Assembly (NCBI RefSeq): GCF_003086295.3
Contig: NC_092042.1
Location: forward strand, 45,506,137-45,570,136
DNA from: Arachis hypogaea
Taxonomy: Eukaryota; Streptophyta; Magnoliopsida; Fabales; Fabaceae
Length of the DNA stretch: 64,000 nt
Direction: 5' to 3'
The notes below the pieces were generated by a model. The model was given only the letters and a program-made list of their open reading frames with translations. It did not search any database and was not told the DNA's origin. Position 1 is the stretch's first letter, and each line of letters opens with the position of its first letter. This document shows positions 44,085 to 56,845 of the stretch, piece by piece. The position numbers were made by a program, and so were the translations under genes.

Positions 44085-46423
44085 TGATCGGCCGGATTTC
44101 AATAACCACATATAATGAATCCATTCTTTGGCAAGCGCACCAAATTTGTCGTCAAGTAATAACCGACAGTGGAGTGGGATCGTATCCACTGAGATTAATT
44201 GGATTAAGCAACCAACAGTTGATTAATTAGCCTAGTTAGACAAGCACAATTTTGAGTGATAAGCAATAATGAAATGTAAATAACATGAAAATAAAGGAAA
44301 GCAATAAAGTGTAAGAAAGTAAATGGCAAGGAAAGTAAAGTACAAGAAAGTAAAGTGCTGGAAATGTAAAGTGCAAAAAATGTAAATGACCACAAAGTAA
44401 ATAAAAGAAAGAAAGATAAAATAAACATTGGGATCAAGAGATATTACATTCTCCGGATTAATTGATTTCATCTCATCTTCAATCATGCAACTCATTGACC
44501 TCTTGGCAATCATGATTGATTGAGCCCCAATTCCTTAGTGACTCAATCTCTCAAATCTCAATCAATAGCCAATTCCTTGGTCTAATTGCTCATGAGAAGA
44601 GATGAAGCTTGTTCCCTGATTATACCACACATCCTCATAGGTCCAAGTAGAGGGAGGATTATATGTCACCATATCCAAACACCAAAACCCAGATTCTACT
44701 CAAGTGTGAGAAGGGATTTCTAGCATGGTTTCATGTTTCCTTTTCCAAGGTTCCCATGAAACCCATTTTGTATTCAATCTCTTTTCCAAGTTAATTGAAC
44801 ACTAAGCATGAAAATCGAAATTCCTTCTAGCAAATCAAAGAGAAGATGAAGAGAAGAAGAAATTCACTATCATTAATCCATCAAGTACAATAAAGCTCCC
44901 TCTCTCAATGAGAGGAAATTTAGCTACTCATAGCTCAGAGAGAAAGTACAAAAGATGGAAGACATGAAGTGTGAAAACTAAAAGTAAAATCCCCAAAAAC
45001 TAAACTCTGTGACTTGCTAACCCCCTTTTCCAATACTTTCAAGGGTATTTATACTACTCCTAGATCTAGAAAATAAAAGAAATTACAAAAGCGAAAAGAA
45101 AATTACATTTTGGAGGGAAAAGAAACTCAACGAACGTGATCTTTCAGCTGGCATGTCTCTGGCGTGTCACGCTCCTTCTGTTTTTGATTTGGCATGCCAC
45201 GCCTCTTCATTCAAGTGGAACGTCGTCCTCTGTTTCACCCTTGGCATGCCACGCCTTCGAGCCTAAGTGGCACGCCCAGGATATTTAAAAGGGTAAAGTA
45301 GCCTGGCATGCCACGCCTTCGAACCAAAGTGGCACGCCCAGGACATTTTAAAGGGCAAAGATAGCTGGCGTGCCACGCCTTCAAACCAAAGTGGCACGCC
45401 CAAGGTTACTTCCCTTATCTCTATGCTTCTAGAGATTTGTACCAGTGTGGCACGCCCAGGGTCTGGCGTGCCACGCCCTTTTTAAAGCTTCACCCCCTTA
45501 CCGGCGTGCCACGCCTCGTCATCCAAGTGGCATGCCTGAGTTCATTGGCTCCTCTTCTTCCTCTATGGAAAATACTACCGGCGTGCCACGCCATGAGACT
45601 GGCATGTCACGCCCTTCATTTGCTTCATCTTCTTGTTGGCGTGCCACGCCTCATCTCCCAAGTGGCATGCCTGAGTTCACTAGCCCTTTAATTCCTCTTC
45701 TGGAAAACACTACCAGCGTGTCATGCCATGAGACTGGCGTGTCCCACCCGTCATTTGCCATGGTCCCAGAGGTTGGCGTGCCACGCCTGGATGTTCAAGT
45801 GGCATGCCAAAGTGAGATAATTAAGCTGGCGTGCCACGCCTTCGATACCAAGTGGCACGCCCAGCTTTATTTATTTGGCTTCCTTAGGTGCTGGTGTGCC
45901 ACGCCTTGTTGCTCAAGTGGCACACATTAGTGGGACTTCTTGAGCTGGCGTGCCACGCCTTCGATACCAAGTGGCACGCCCAGCTTTTGCATTGCCTCCT
46001 TATTCACTGGCGTGCCATGCCTTGTTGCTCAAGTGGCACACCTATTCAATTGTGGGTCTTTTAGGCTTGGCATGCCACGACTTAGTCCTCAAGTGGCACG
46101 CCCAAGTGAACTCTGGGTCTGACGTGCCACGCCTTCGACACAAAGTGGCCCGCCATAGTGATGGCTCTTCTAGTAACGAGTTTGCATGCCAATCCTTGCT
46201 CCTAGCGTGCCACGCCCCTTTGATGATCTTCAATTTTTCTCTCTGGAATGTTGTAACAGCGTGCCACGCCCAGCTTCTGGCGTGCCACGCCAATACACTT
46301 TTGTGGCGTTTGCTCCAAGTAGCACACCTGTGTTCACACGCTCCACTTGTTTTGTTGTTTTCTTTCCCATTTTTGATGTCTTCTCCACCTAAAATCCAGC
46401 ACAAACTCATTTCAAAGCAATAT
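44085..46423 (-). repeat. 5' LTR of Element C, main part
   Basis: Near-identical to 32529-34800 or so. Contains the GGCGTGCCAC array (45148-46329) and a TATAAATA box (complement of 45046-45053). It ends at AATAT, where Element 2 inserted; the last 107 bp are at 56846-56952. Confidence 0.92.
45148..46329. repeat. GGCGTGCCAC/GTGGCACGCC stem-loop array, 5' LTR of Element C
   Basis: Second copy of the 33592-34730 array, with the same unit order, a few unit-level differences (for example an extra near-repeat around 45300-45390) and scattered C-to-T changes in CpG positions. Confidence 0.87.
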
Positions 46424-48084
46424 TGATGAGCGGATAATTTATACGCTTTTGGCATTGTTTTTAGGTAGTTTTTAGTAAGTTCAAGCTACTTTTAGGGATG
46501 TTTTCATTAGTTTTTATGTTAAATTCACATTTCTGGACTTTACTATGAGTTTGTGTGTTTTTCTGTGATTTTAGATAATTTCTGGCTGAAATTGAGGGAC
46601 TTGAGCAAAACTCTGATAGGAGGCTGACAAAGGACTGCTGATGCTGTTGGAATCTGACCTCCCTGCACTCGAAATAGATTTTCTGGAGCTACAGAACTCC
46701 AAATGGCGCGCTCTCAATGGCGTTGGAAAGTAGACATCCAGAGCTTTCCAGAAATATATAATAGTTCATACTTTATTCGGGAATTGACGACGTAAACTGG
46801 TGCTCAACGCCAGTTCCATGTTGCTGTCTGGAGTCAAACGCCAGAAACACGTCACGACCCGGAGTTGAACGCCCAAAACACGTTACAACTTGGTGTTCAA
46901 CTCCAAAAAAGCCTCAGCTCGTGGATAGATCAAGCTCAGCCCAAACACACACCAAGTGGGCCCCGAAAGTGGATTTATGCATCAATTACTTACTCATGTA
47001 AACCTTAGTAGCTAATCTAGTATAAATAGGATAATTTACTATTGTATTAGACATCTTTGGTCTCAGTTTTATTTTATTCTTCATCTGAGGAGACTATTGA
47101 TCACGTTTTGGGGGGCTGGCCATTCGGCCATGCCTGAACCTTTCACTTATGTATTTTCAACGGTGGAGTTTCTACACACCATAGATTAAGGGTGTGGAGC
47201 TCTGCTGTACCTCAAGTTTCAATGCAATTACTATTATTTTCTATCCAATTCGAATTATTCCTATTCTAAGATATTCGTTGCACTTCAACTTGATGAATGT
47301 GATGATCCGTGACACTCATCATCATTCTCACCTATGAACGCGCGTAATTGACAACCACTTCCATTCTACCCTAGACCGGGCGCATATCTCTTGGATTCCT
47401 TAAACAGAATCTTCGTGGTATAAGCTAGAATTGATGGTGGCATTCATGGGAATCCGGAAGTTCTAACCTTGTCTGTGGTATTTCGAGTAAGATTCCGGAA
47501 TTGAATGACTGTGACGAGCTTCAAACTCCTGAAGGCTGGGCGTTAGTGACAGACGCAAAAGAATCAAGGGATTCTACTCCAACCTGATTGAGAACCGACA
47601 GATGATTAGCCGTGCTGTGACAGAGCATTTGGACCTTTTTCACTGAGAGGATGGGATGTAGCCATTGACAACGGTGATGCCCTACATACAGCTTGCCATA
47701 GAAGGGAGTGATAAAATTGGATAAAAGTAGTAGGAAAGCAGAGATTCAGGAGAAGCACAGCATCTCCATACGCCTATCTGAAATCCCCATCATTGGATTA
47801 CATGAGTAACTTTATCCTTATTTTATGTTTATTATTTATTGATTTTCGAAAATCCATAATCAATCACTATCCGCCAGACTGAGATTTACAAGATGACCAT
47901 AGCTTGCTTCATACCAATAATCTCTATGGAATCGACCCTTACTCACGTAAGGTTTATTACTTGGACGACCCAGTACACTTGCTGGTTAGTTGAACGGAGT
48001 TGTGACCACACATAGTAAAGAGCTATTATCTCGAATTAAATTTCATACAAGTACAAAGAGTACGAATCACAATTTCGTCCACCA
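46424..48084 (+). repeat. 5' LTR of Element 2
   Basis: Starts TGATGAGCGG, ends TCCACCA. TATAAATAGG at 47021-47030. Carries the GGAGTTGAACGCC / TGGTGTTCAACTCC inverted repeat and CCTTACTCACGTAAGG near 47936-47951. Confidence 0.94.
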
Positions 48085-48090
48085 AGTTTT

Positions 48091-48108
48091 TGGCGCCGTT
48101 GCCGGGGA
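48091..48108 (+). other. Primer binding site of Element 2, tRNA-Asp
   Basis: TGGCGCCGTTGCCGGGGA, six bases after the LTR. Confidence 0.9.
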
Positions 48109-49630
48109 TTGTTCGAGTATGGACAACTGACGGTTCATCTTGTTGCTCAGATTAAGTAATTTTCTTTTTATTTTCTTTTCAAAAAAGTTTTCAAAAATCT
48201 TTCAAAAATTTTTCTTTATTGTCGTTTTCTTAAAATATAATTTTCGAAAAAAATAATAAAAATACAAAAAACAAATCATAAAATCATAAAAATCAAAAAT
48301 ATTTTGTGTTTCTTGTTCAAGTCTTAAGTCAACTTTTAAGTTTGGTGTCGATTGCATGCTTTAAAAAAATTTTCTTGCATTTTTCGAAAATTCATGCATT
48401 CACGGTGTTCTTCATGATCTTCAAGTTGTTCTTGACAAGTCTTCTTGTTTGATCTTGATGTTTTCTTGTTTTGTGTTGTTTGTTGTTTTTCATATGCATT
48501 TTTTGTTTGTTAGAGTCCATGCATTAAAGATTTCTAAGTTTGGTGTCTTTCATGTTTTCTTTGCATAAAAAATCTTTCAAAATTATGTTCTTGATGTTCA
48601 TCATGATCTTCATAGTGTTCTTGGTGTTCATCTTGACATTCATAGTGTTCTTGCATGCATTCTTTGTTTTGATCCATAAAGAAAAGAGAAAAACACAAAA
48701 ATGACGTTTTTAATTTTTCTCTCTCATCATTAAAAATTCAAAAATAAAAAAATATCTTTTCCTTTTTTCGAAAATATCTTTTCCTTTTTTCTCTCCTTTT
48801 TTCAATTTTAAAAATCTTATCTTTTCAAAAATCTTTTTTTCAAAAATCATATCTTTTTCATTTTTTTTTCAAAAATTTTAAAAATTTTTTTCAAAATATT
48901 TTCAAAATCTCTTCCTTATCTTTATTTCAAAAATTTCGAAATTACACTAGCAATTAATGTGATTGATTCAAAAATTTGAAGTTTGTTACTTTCTTGTTAA
49001 GAAAGGTTCAATCTTTAAATTCTAGAATCTTATCTTGTAGTTTCTTGTTAGTAAAGTAATTAATTTTAATTTTAAAAATTAAATCTTTTTCAAACATATC
49101 TTATCATATCTTTTATATCTTATCTTTTTATCATATCTTTTTCAAAATTTTATCTTTTTCAAATATTTGATTTCAAAATATCTTATCTAACTTCTTATCT
49201 TCTTATCTTTTCAAATTTGATTTTAATATCTTTTTCAACTAACTATTTGACTTTTTGTTTGTTTCTTATCTTTTTCAAAAGCACCTAACTACTTTTCCCC
49301 CTCTAATTTTCGAAAATACCTCCCTCTTTTTCAAAAAAAATTCTTTTTAGTTGTTTAAATTTTAATTTTAATCATATCTTATCTTTAACTTTCGAAAATC
49401 ACTAACCACTTTTTCAAAATTATTTTTGAAATTCTCTATCTCTCCTTCTATCTATTTATTTATTTATTCACTAACACTTCTCTTCATCTCTCTTCATCTC
49501 AGATCACCACCTCTATCCTTACCCATTCTTCTTCACTACTCTGCCCTTTTTTTCTTCTTCTAACATAAAGGAATCTCTATACTTTGACATAGAGGATTCC
49601 TCTTTCTTTTCTTGTTTTCTGCTCTTTCAT
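48109..49630 (+). other. T-rich leader of Element 2
   Basis: Low-complexity TTTTCAAAA/TTTTCGAAAA sequence, colinear with Element 1; TAAGTTTGGTGT at 48337-48348 and 48535-48546. No coding frame. Confidence 0.7.
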
Positions 49631-51966
49631 ATGAGCAGAAACAAGGACAAAAGCATTCTTGTTCAAGCTGATCCAGAACCTGAAAGGACTCTGAAGAGGA
49701 AACTAAGAGAAGCTAAATTACAACAATCCAGAAACAACCTTTCAGAAATTTTTGAACAAGAGAAGGAGATGGTAGCCGAAAATAATAATAATGCAAGGAG
49801 GATGCTTGGTGACTTTACTAAACCCACGTCCAAATTTGATGGAAGAAGCATCTCTATTCCTGCCATTGGAGCAAACAATTTTGAGCTGAAACCTCAGCTA
49901 GTTGCTTTAATGCAACAAAACTGCAAGTTTCATGGACTTCCATCTGAAGATCCTTATCAATTTTTAACTGAGTTCTTGTAGATTTGTGAGACTGTAAAGA
50001 CGAATGGAGTAGATCCTGAAGTCTACAGGCTCATGCTTTTCCCTTTTGTTGTAAGAGACAGAGCTAGAACATGGTTGGATTCACAACCTAAAGATAGCCT
50101 GGACTCCTGGGAAAAGCTGGTCACGGCCTTCTTGGATAAATTCTTTCCTCCTCAAAAGCTGAGCAAGCTTAGAGTGGATGTTCAAACCTTCAGCAAAAGG
50201 ATGGTGAATCCCTCTATGAAGCTTGGGAAAGATACAAGCAGTTGACCAAAAGGTGTCCATCTGACATGTTTTCAGAATGGACCATATTAGATATATTCTA
50301 TTATGGTCTATCTGAGTTTTCGAAAATGTCACTGGACCATTCTGCAGGTGGATCCATTCACCTAAAGAAAATGCCTGCAGAAGCTCAAGAACTTATTGAC
50401 ATGGTTGCAAATAACCAGTTCATGTACACTTCTGAGAGGAATTCCGTGAATAATGGGACGCCTCAGAGGAAGGGAGTTCTTGAAATTGATACTCTGAATG
50501 CCATATCGGCTCAGAACAAAGTGTTGACTCAGCAAGTCAACATGATCTCTCAAAGTCTGAATGGATGGCAAAATGCATCCAACAGTACTAAAGAGGCAAC
50601 TTCTGAAGAAGCTTATGATCCTGAGAACCCTGCAATGGCAGAGGTTAATTACATGGGTGAACCTTATGGAAACACCTATAACTCATCATGGAGAAATCAT
50701 CCAAATTTCTCATGGAAGGATCAACAAAAGCCTCAACAAGGCTTTAACAATGGTGGAAGAAATAGGCTCAGTAAGAACAAGCCTTTTCCATCATCTTCTC
50801 AGCAACAGACAGAAAATTCTGAACAGAGCCCCTCTAATTTAGCAAAATTAGTCTCTGATCTGTCAAAAGCCACTTTAAGTTTCATGAGTGAAACAAGGTC
50901 CTCCATTAGAAATCTGGAGGCACAAGTAGGCCAGCTGAGTAAGAAAGTCATTGAAACTCCTCCCAGTATTCTCCCAAGCAATACAGAAGAGACTCCAAAA
51001 GGAGATTGCAAGGCCGTTGAAGTAATCAATATGGCCGAATGCACAAGGGAGGAGAAGGACGAAAATCCTAGTGAGAAATACCTCCTGGGATGTCTCTCAA
51101 ACAAGAAGGAGTTCCCCATTGAGGACCTAAAGGAATCTGAGGCTCATATAGAGACCATGGAGATTCCACTAAATCTCCTTCTGCCATTCATGAGCTCTGA
51201 AAACTATTCCTCCTCAGAAGAGGATGAAGATGTAACTGGAGAGCAAGTTGCTCAATATCTAGGAGCTATCATGAAGCTGAATGCCAAGTTGTTTGGTAAT
51301 GAGACTTGGGAAGGTGAATCCCCCTTGCTCATTAGTGAACTAGATAGATGGATTCAGAAAACTCTACCTCAAAAGAGACAAGATCCTGGTAAATTCTTAA
51401 TACCCTGTACCATAGGCACCATGACCTTTAACAAGGCTCTGTGTGACCCGGGGTCAGGCATAAATCTTATGCCACTCTCTGTAATGGAGAAACTGGGGAT
51501 CATTGAGGTACAGCCTACCTTATTCTCACTTCAATTGGCAGACAAGTCAGTAAGACAAGCTTATGGATTAGTAGAGGACGTGTTAGTAAAGGTCGAAAGC
51601 CTTTACATCCCTGCTGATTTTTTCATAATCTTAGACACTAAGAAGTAAGAAGATGAATGCATCATCCTTGGAAGACCCTTCTTGGCCACAGCAGAAGCTG
51701 TGATTGATGTTAGCAGAGGAGAATTAGTCCTTCAATTGAATGGGGACTACCTTGTGTTTAAAGCTCAAGGACCTTCCTCTACAACCATGGAAAGGAAGCA
51801 TGAAAAGCTTCTCTCAGTACAGAGTCAAAAAGAGCCCCCACAGTCAAACTCTAAGTTTGGTGTTGGGAGGCCACAACCAAACTCTAAGTTTGGTGTTGAG
51901 AAGCCCCCTCATTCAAAATCTAAGTTTGGTGTTGGGAGGCCCTCATCATGCTCTGAATATCTGTGA
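49631..51966 (+). pseudogene. gag-protease of Element 2
   Basis: Starts with a true ATG (MSRNKDKS). TAG at 49979 is the same in-frame stop as in Element 1. A one-base loss near 50192 shifts the frame; from 50242 there are 468 open codons through gag, the zinc-knuckle-less linker and protease. The active site reads [11 protein letters not shown] instead of CDLGS, a Leu-to-Pro change next to the catalytic Asp. TAA at 51646 (G to T) then interrupts; the frame continues to 51966 with IILGRPF and three SKFGV repeats. Confidence 0.88.
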
Positions 51967-52015
51967 GGCTCCATGAAAGCCCACTATCAAGCTAATGACA
52001 CTAAAGAAGTGCTTG

Positions 52016-52031
52016 TTGGAAGGCAACCCAA
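52016..52031 (+). other. Post-gag hairpin of Element 2
   Basis: TTGGAAGGCAACCCAA: as in Element 1 but with one G-to-A mismatch in the stem; loop AGGCAA kept. Confidence 0.55.
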
Positions 52032-52178
52032 TTTTTATATATCTAATTTTAAGTTTATTTTATTGTTATTTTGTGTTTTATTAGGTTCATGATCATGTGG
52101 AGTCACGAAAAAAATACTAAAATTAAAAACAGAATAAAAAATAGCAGAAGAAAAATCACACCCTGGGGGAAGGACTTA

Positions 52179-52420
52179 CTGGCGTTTAAACGCCAGTAAG
52201 GTGCATCTGGCTGGCGTTCAACGCCAGAACAGAGCATGTTTCTGGCGCTGGACGCCAGAAACAAGCAACATCCTGGCGTTTGAACGCCAGGAATATGCCT
52301 TGAGGAAAGCTGGCGCTGAACGCCAGTAACAAGCATGGAACTGGCGTTCAATGCCAGAAACATGCTACACATGGGCATTGAACGCCCAGAGTGTGCATCA
52401 CTTCGGCGTTTAAACGCCAG
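52179..52420. repeat. CTGGCGTT/AACGCCAG palindrome array of Element 2
   Basis: Same eight-unit arrangement as 6180-6422. Some units that are decayed in Element 1 are perfect here (CTGGCGCTGGACGCCAG region near 52242). Confidence 0.85.
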
Positions 52421-52890
52421 AATGGTGTGCAAAGGCATTTTATATGCCTAATTGGTACAGGGATGTAAATCCTTGACACCTCAGGATCTGTGGACCCCAC
52501 AGGATCATCTCAGGATCTGTGGACCCCACAGGATCACCACCTAACATATTCTCCCCTCTTCTCAACATTCATTCTCTCTTTCCAATAAACACACTTCCCT
52601 AAAAAACCCTTCACCAATCACCTCAAACCTCTCTTCCCAATTACCCCCTTCACCACTCACATCCATCCACTCGTCCCCATAAACCCCACCCACCTTCAAA
52701 ATTCAAAAATCTTTCCCACCCAAACCCACCCTAAATGACCGAAACTACACCCACTCCCCTCCTTATATATACCCTTCCATTCTACTTCATTTTCACACAA
52801 CACAAACCCCCTCTTCTACACCTTGACCGAAACACCTTTCCTCACTCTCCTCCATATTTTCTTCTTCTTCTTCTTCCCTTCTTTCTTCTC
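52421..52890 (+). other. Untranslated stretch before 3' ORF, Element 2
   Basis: Two copies of AGGATCTGTGGACCCCAC at about 52483-52520, then C-rich sequence and a short (TTC)n tract. No gene. Confidence 0.6.
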
Positions 52891-52928
52891 TTGCTCGAGG
52901 GCGAGCAATATTTTAAGTTTGGTGTGGT
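52891..52928 (+). promoter_or_regulatory. Hairpin plus TAAGTTTGGTGT upstream of 3' ORF, Element 2
   Basis: TTGCTCGAGGGCGAGCAA followed by TTTTAAGTTTGGTGTGG, identical to Element 1 at 6801-6838. Confidence 0.55.
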
Positions 52929-52961
52929 CAAAGCATAATCTTTGTTTTTCCATTACCATCA

Positions 52962-54110
52962 ATGGCACCTAAGGCCGGAGAATCCTCTAGAAAAGGAAAA
53001 GGGAAGACAAAAGCTTCCACCTCCGAGTCATGGGAGATGGAAATATTCATCTTCAAAAGCCATCAAGACCACTTCTATGATGTTGTGGCAAAGAAGAAGG
53101 TGATTCCTGAGGTCCCTTTCAAACTCAAGAAAAATGAGTATCCGGAGATCCGACATGTAATCCGAAGAAGAGGTTGGGAAGTCCTAACCAACCCCATGCA
53201 ACAAGTCGGAATCTTAATGGTTCAAGAGTTCTATGCCAATGCATGGATCACTGAGAACCATGATCAAAGTGTGAATCTGAGTCCAAAGAATTATCTCACA
53301 ATGGTTCGGGGGAAATACTTAGATTTTAGTCCGGAAAATGTGAGGTTGGCATTCCACTTGCCCATGATGCAAGGAGATGAATGCCCCTACACTAGAAGGG
53401 TCAACTTTAATCAAAGGTTGGACCAAGTCCTTATGGACATATGTGTGGAAGGAGCTCAATGGAAAAGAGACTCCAAAGGCAAGCCGGTTCAACTAAGAAG
53501 ACTGGACCTCAAGCCTGTGGCTAGAGGGTGGTTAGAGTTCATTCAATGCTTCATCATCCCCACTAGCAACCGATCTGAAGTTACTGTGGATCGGGCCATC
53601 ATGATTCAGAGCATCATGATTGGAGAGGAAGTAGAAGTTCATGAAGTCATCTCCCATGAATTCTACAAAATAGCCGAAAAGTCCTCCACCATGGCAAGGC
53701 TAGCTTTTCCTCATCTTATTTGCCATCTATGTTACTCAGCTGGAGTTATCATAGAAGGAGACATCCTCATTGAAGAGGATAAGCCCATCACTAAGAAGAG
53801 GATGGAGCAAGCAAGAGAGACCCTCCACGGATCTCAAGAGATGCATGAGGAAGCTCATCATCAAGAAATCCCTAAGATGCCTCAAGGGATGCACTTTCCT
53901 CCCAACAACTATTGGGAACAACTCACCACTTCCCTAGAAGATTTGAGCTACAATGTGGAATAATTAAGGGTGGAACATCATGAGCACTCCATCATTCTCT
54001 ATGAAATAAGAGAAGATCAACGAGCAATGAGGGAGGAGCAACAAAGGCAAGGAAGGGACATAGAAGAGCTTAAGGACATTGTTGGTCCTTCAAGAAGAAG
54101 ACACCACTAA
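52962..54110 (+). pseudogene. 3' ORF of Element 2 (putative plant transposon protein)
   Basis: 383-codon frame, MAPKAGESSRKGKGKTK to SRRRHH, with only one stop (TAA at 53961, CAA in Element 1). The first 333 codons are open. Conserved core: VQEFYANAWITENHDQS, MVRGKYLDFSPENVRLAF, RLDLKPVARGWLEF. Same length as Element 1, so 382 residues is the ancestral size. Basic N-terminus could be a nuclear signal (inference). Function not known. Confidence 0.82.
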
Positions 54111-55152
54111 GGTGGATTCATTCCTTGTTCTTACTTTTCTGCTGTTCGGTTTTTATATTATATGTTTATCTATGTTGTGTCTCTACTTCATGATCATTAG
54201 TGTTTAGTAACTATGTCCTAAAGTTATGAATAATTCCATTAATCCTTCACCTCTCTTAAATGAAAAATGTTTTTAATTCAAAAGAACAAAGAAGTACATG
54301 AATTCTGAATTTATCCTTGAATTTAGTTTAATTATATTGATGTGGTGACAATACTTTTTGTTTTCTGAATGAATGCTTAAACAGTGCATATTTTTTATCT
54401 TGTTGTTTATGAATGTTAAAACTGTTGGCTCTTGAAAGAATGATGAACAAAGAGAAATGTTATTGATAATCTGAAAAATCATGAAATTGATTCTTGAAGC
54501 AAGAAAAAGCAGCGAAAAACAAAAGCTTGCGAAAAAAAATAGAAAGAAAACGAAAAAGCAAGCAGAAAAAGCCAATATCCCTTAAAACCAAAAGGCAAGG
54601 GTAAAAAGGATCCAAGGCTTTGAGCATCAATGGATAGGAGGGCCCAAGGAAATAAAATCCAGGCCTAAGCGGCTAAACCAAACTGTCCCTAACCATGTGC
54701 TTGTGTCATGAAGGCCCAAGTGAAAAGCTTGAGACCGAGTGGTTAAAGTCGTGATCCAAAGCAAAAGAGTGTGCTTAAGAGCCCTGGACACCTCTAACTG
54801 GGACTCTAGCAAAGCTGAGTCACAATCTGAAAAGGTTCACCCAATCATGTGTCTGTGGCATTTATGTATCCAGTGGTAATACTGGAAAACAAAGTGCTTA
54901 GGGCCACGGCCAAGACTCATAAGTAGCTGTGTTCAAGAATCAACATACTTAACTAGGAGAATCAACAACACCATACGAAATTCTAAGTTCCTAGAGAAGC
55001 CAATCATTCTGAACTTCAAAGGAAAAAGTGAGATGCCAAAACTGTTCAGAAGCAAAAAGCTACAAGCTCCGCTCATCTAATTAGAATTAATATTCATTGA
55101 TATTATGGAATTTATAGTATATTCTCTTCTTTTTATCCTATTTGGTTTTCAG
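54111..55152 (+). other. 3' UTR of Element 2
   Basis: Colinear with 8023-9094, A/G-rich tract near 54490-54560; no coding frame. Confidence 0.6.
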
Positions 55153-55189
55153 TTGCTTGGGGACAAGCAAAAATTTAAGTTTGGTGTTG
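55153..55189 (+). other. Hairpin plus polypurine-like tract of Element 2
   Basis: TTGCTTGGGGACAAGCAA (55153-55170) then TTTAAGTTTGGTGTTG abutting the LTR. Confidence 0.65.
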
Positions 55190-56840
55190 TGATGAGCGGA
55201 TAATTTATACGCTTTTTGGCATTGTTTTTAGGTAGTTTTTAGTAAGTTCAAGCTACTTTTAGGGATGTTTTCATTAGTTTTTATGTTAAATTCACATTTC
55301 TGAACTTTACTATGAGTTTGTGTGTTTTTGTGTGATTTTAGGTAATTTCTGGCTGAAATTGAGGGACTTGAGCAAAACTCTGATAGGAGGCTGACAAAGG
55401 ACTGTTGATGCTATTGGAATCTGACCTCCCTGCACTCGAAATTGATTTTCTGGAGCTACAGAACTCCAAATGGCGCGCTCTTAATGGCGTTGGAAAGTAG
55501 ACATTCAGAGCTTTTCAGCAATATATAATAGTCCATACTTTATTCGGGAATTGACGACGTAACCTGACGTTGATGTTGCTGTCTGGGGTAAAACGCCAGA
55601 AACACGTCACAACCCGGAGTTGAACGCCCAAAACACGTTACAACTTGGCGTTCAACTCCAAAAGAAGCCTTAGCTCGTGGATAGATCAAGCTCTGCCCAA
55701 ACACACACTAAGTGGTTCCCGAAAGTGGATTTATGCATCAATTACTTACTCATGTAAACCCTAGTAGCTAGTCTAGTATAAATAGGATAATTTACTATTG
55801 TATTAGACATCTTTGGTCTCAGTTTTATTTTATTCTTCATCTGAGGAGACTATGGATCACGTTTTGGGGGGATGGCCATTCGGCCACGCCTGAACCTTTC
55901 ACTTATGTATTTTCAACGGTGGAGTTTCTACACACCATAGATTAAGGGTGTGGAGCTCTGCTGTACCTCAAGTTTCAATGCAATTACTATTATTTTCTAT
56001 CCAATTCGAATTATTCCTATTCTAAGATATTTGTTGCACTTCAACTTGATGAATGTGATGATCCGTGACACTCATCGTCATTCTCACCTATGAACGCGCG
56101 TGATTGACAACCACTTCCGTTCTACCCTAGACCGGGCGCATATCTCTTGGATTCCTTAAACAGAATCTTCGGGGTATAAGCTAGAATTGATGGCGGCATT
56201 CATGGGAATCTGGAAGGTCTAACCTTGTCTGTGGTATTCTGAGTAGGATTCTGGAATTGAATGACAGTGACGAGCTTCAAACTCCTAAAGGCTGGGCGTT
56301 AGTGACAGACGCAAAAGAATCAAGGGATTCTACTCCAACCTGATTGAGAATCGACAGATGATTAGTCGTGCTATGACAGAGCATTTGGACCTTTTTCACT
56401 GAGAGGATGGGATGTAGCCATTGATACCGGTGATGCCCTACATACAGCTTGCCATAGAAGGGAGTGATAAAATTGGATAAAAGCAGTAGGAAAGCAGAGA
56501 TTCAGGAGAAGCACAGCATCTCCATACACCTATCTGAAATCTCCATCATTGGATTACATGAGTAACTTTATCTTTATTTTATGTATATTATTTATTAATT
56601 TTCGAAAATCCATAATCAATTACTATCCGCCTGACTGAGATTTACAAGATGACCATAGCTTGCTTCATACCAACAATTTCTGTGGAATCGACCCTTACTC
56701 ACGTAAGGTTTATTAGTTGGACGACCCAGTACACTTGCTGGTTAGTTGAACGGAGTTGTGACCACACATAGTAAAGAGCTATTATCTCGAATTAAATTTC
56801 ATACAAGTACAAAGAGTACGAATCACATTTTCGTCCACCA
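55190..56840 (+). repeat. 3' LTR of Element 2
   Basis: 1651 bp, near-identical to 46424-48084. It has lost part of the first ACTGGTGCTCAACGCCAGT palindrome region (near 55565). TATAAATAGG at 55777-55786. Confidence 0.94.
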
Positions 56841-56845
56841 AATAT

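Larger units (their letters stand above)
46424..56840 (+). mobile_element. Element 2: non-autonomous Ty3/gypsy element, sister of Element 1
   Basis: LTRs of 1661 and 1651 bp, flanked by AATAT (46419-46423 and 56841-56845). Same order and same absence of RT, RNase H and integrase as Element 1. The LTR 3' portions differ from Element 1 (end CGTCCACCA rather than CCGTGCACCA), so it belongs to a related subfamily. It lies in the 5' LTR of Element C. Confidence 0.93.
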
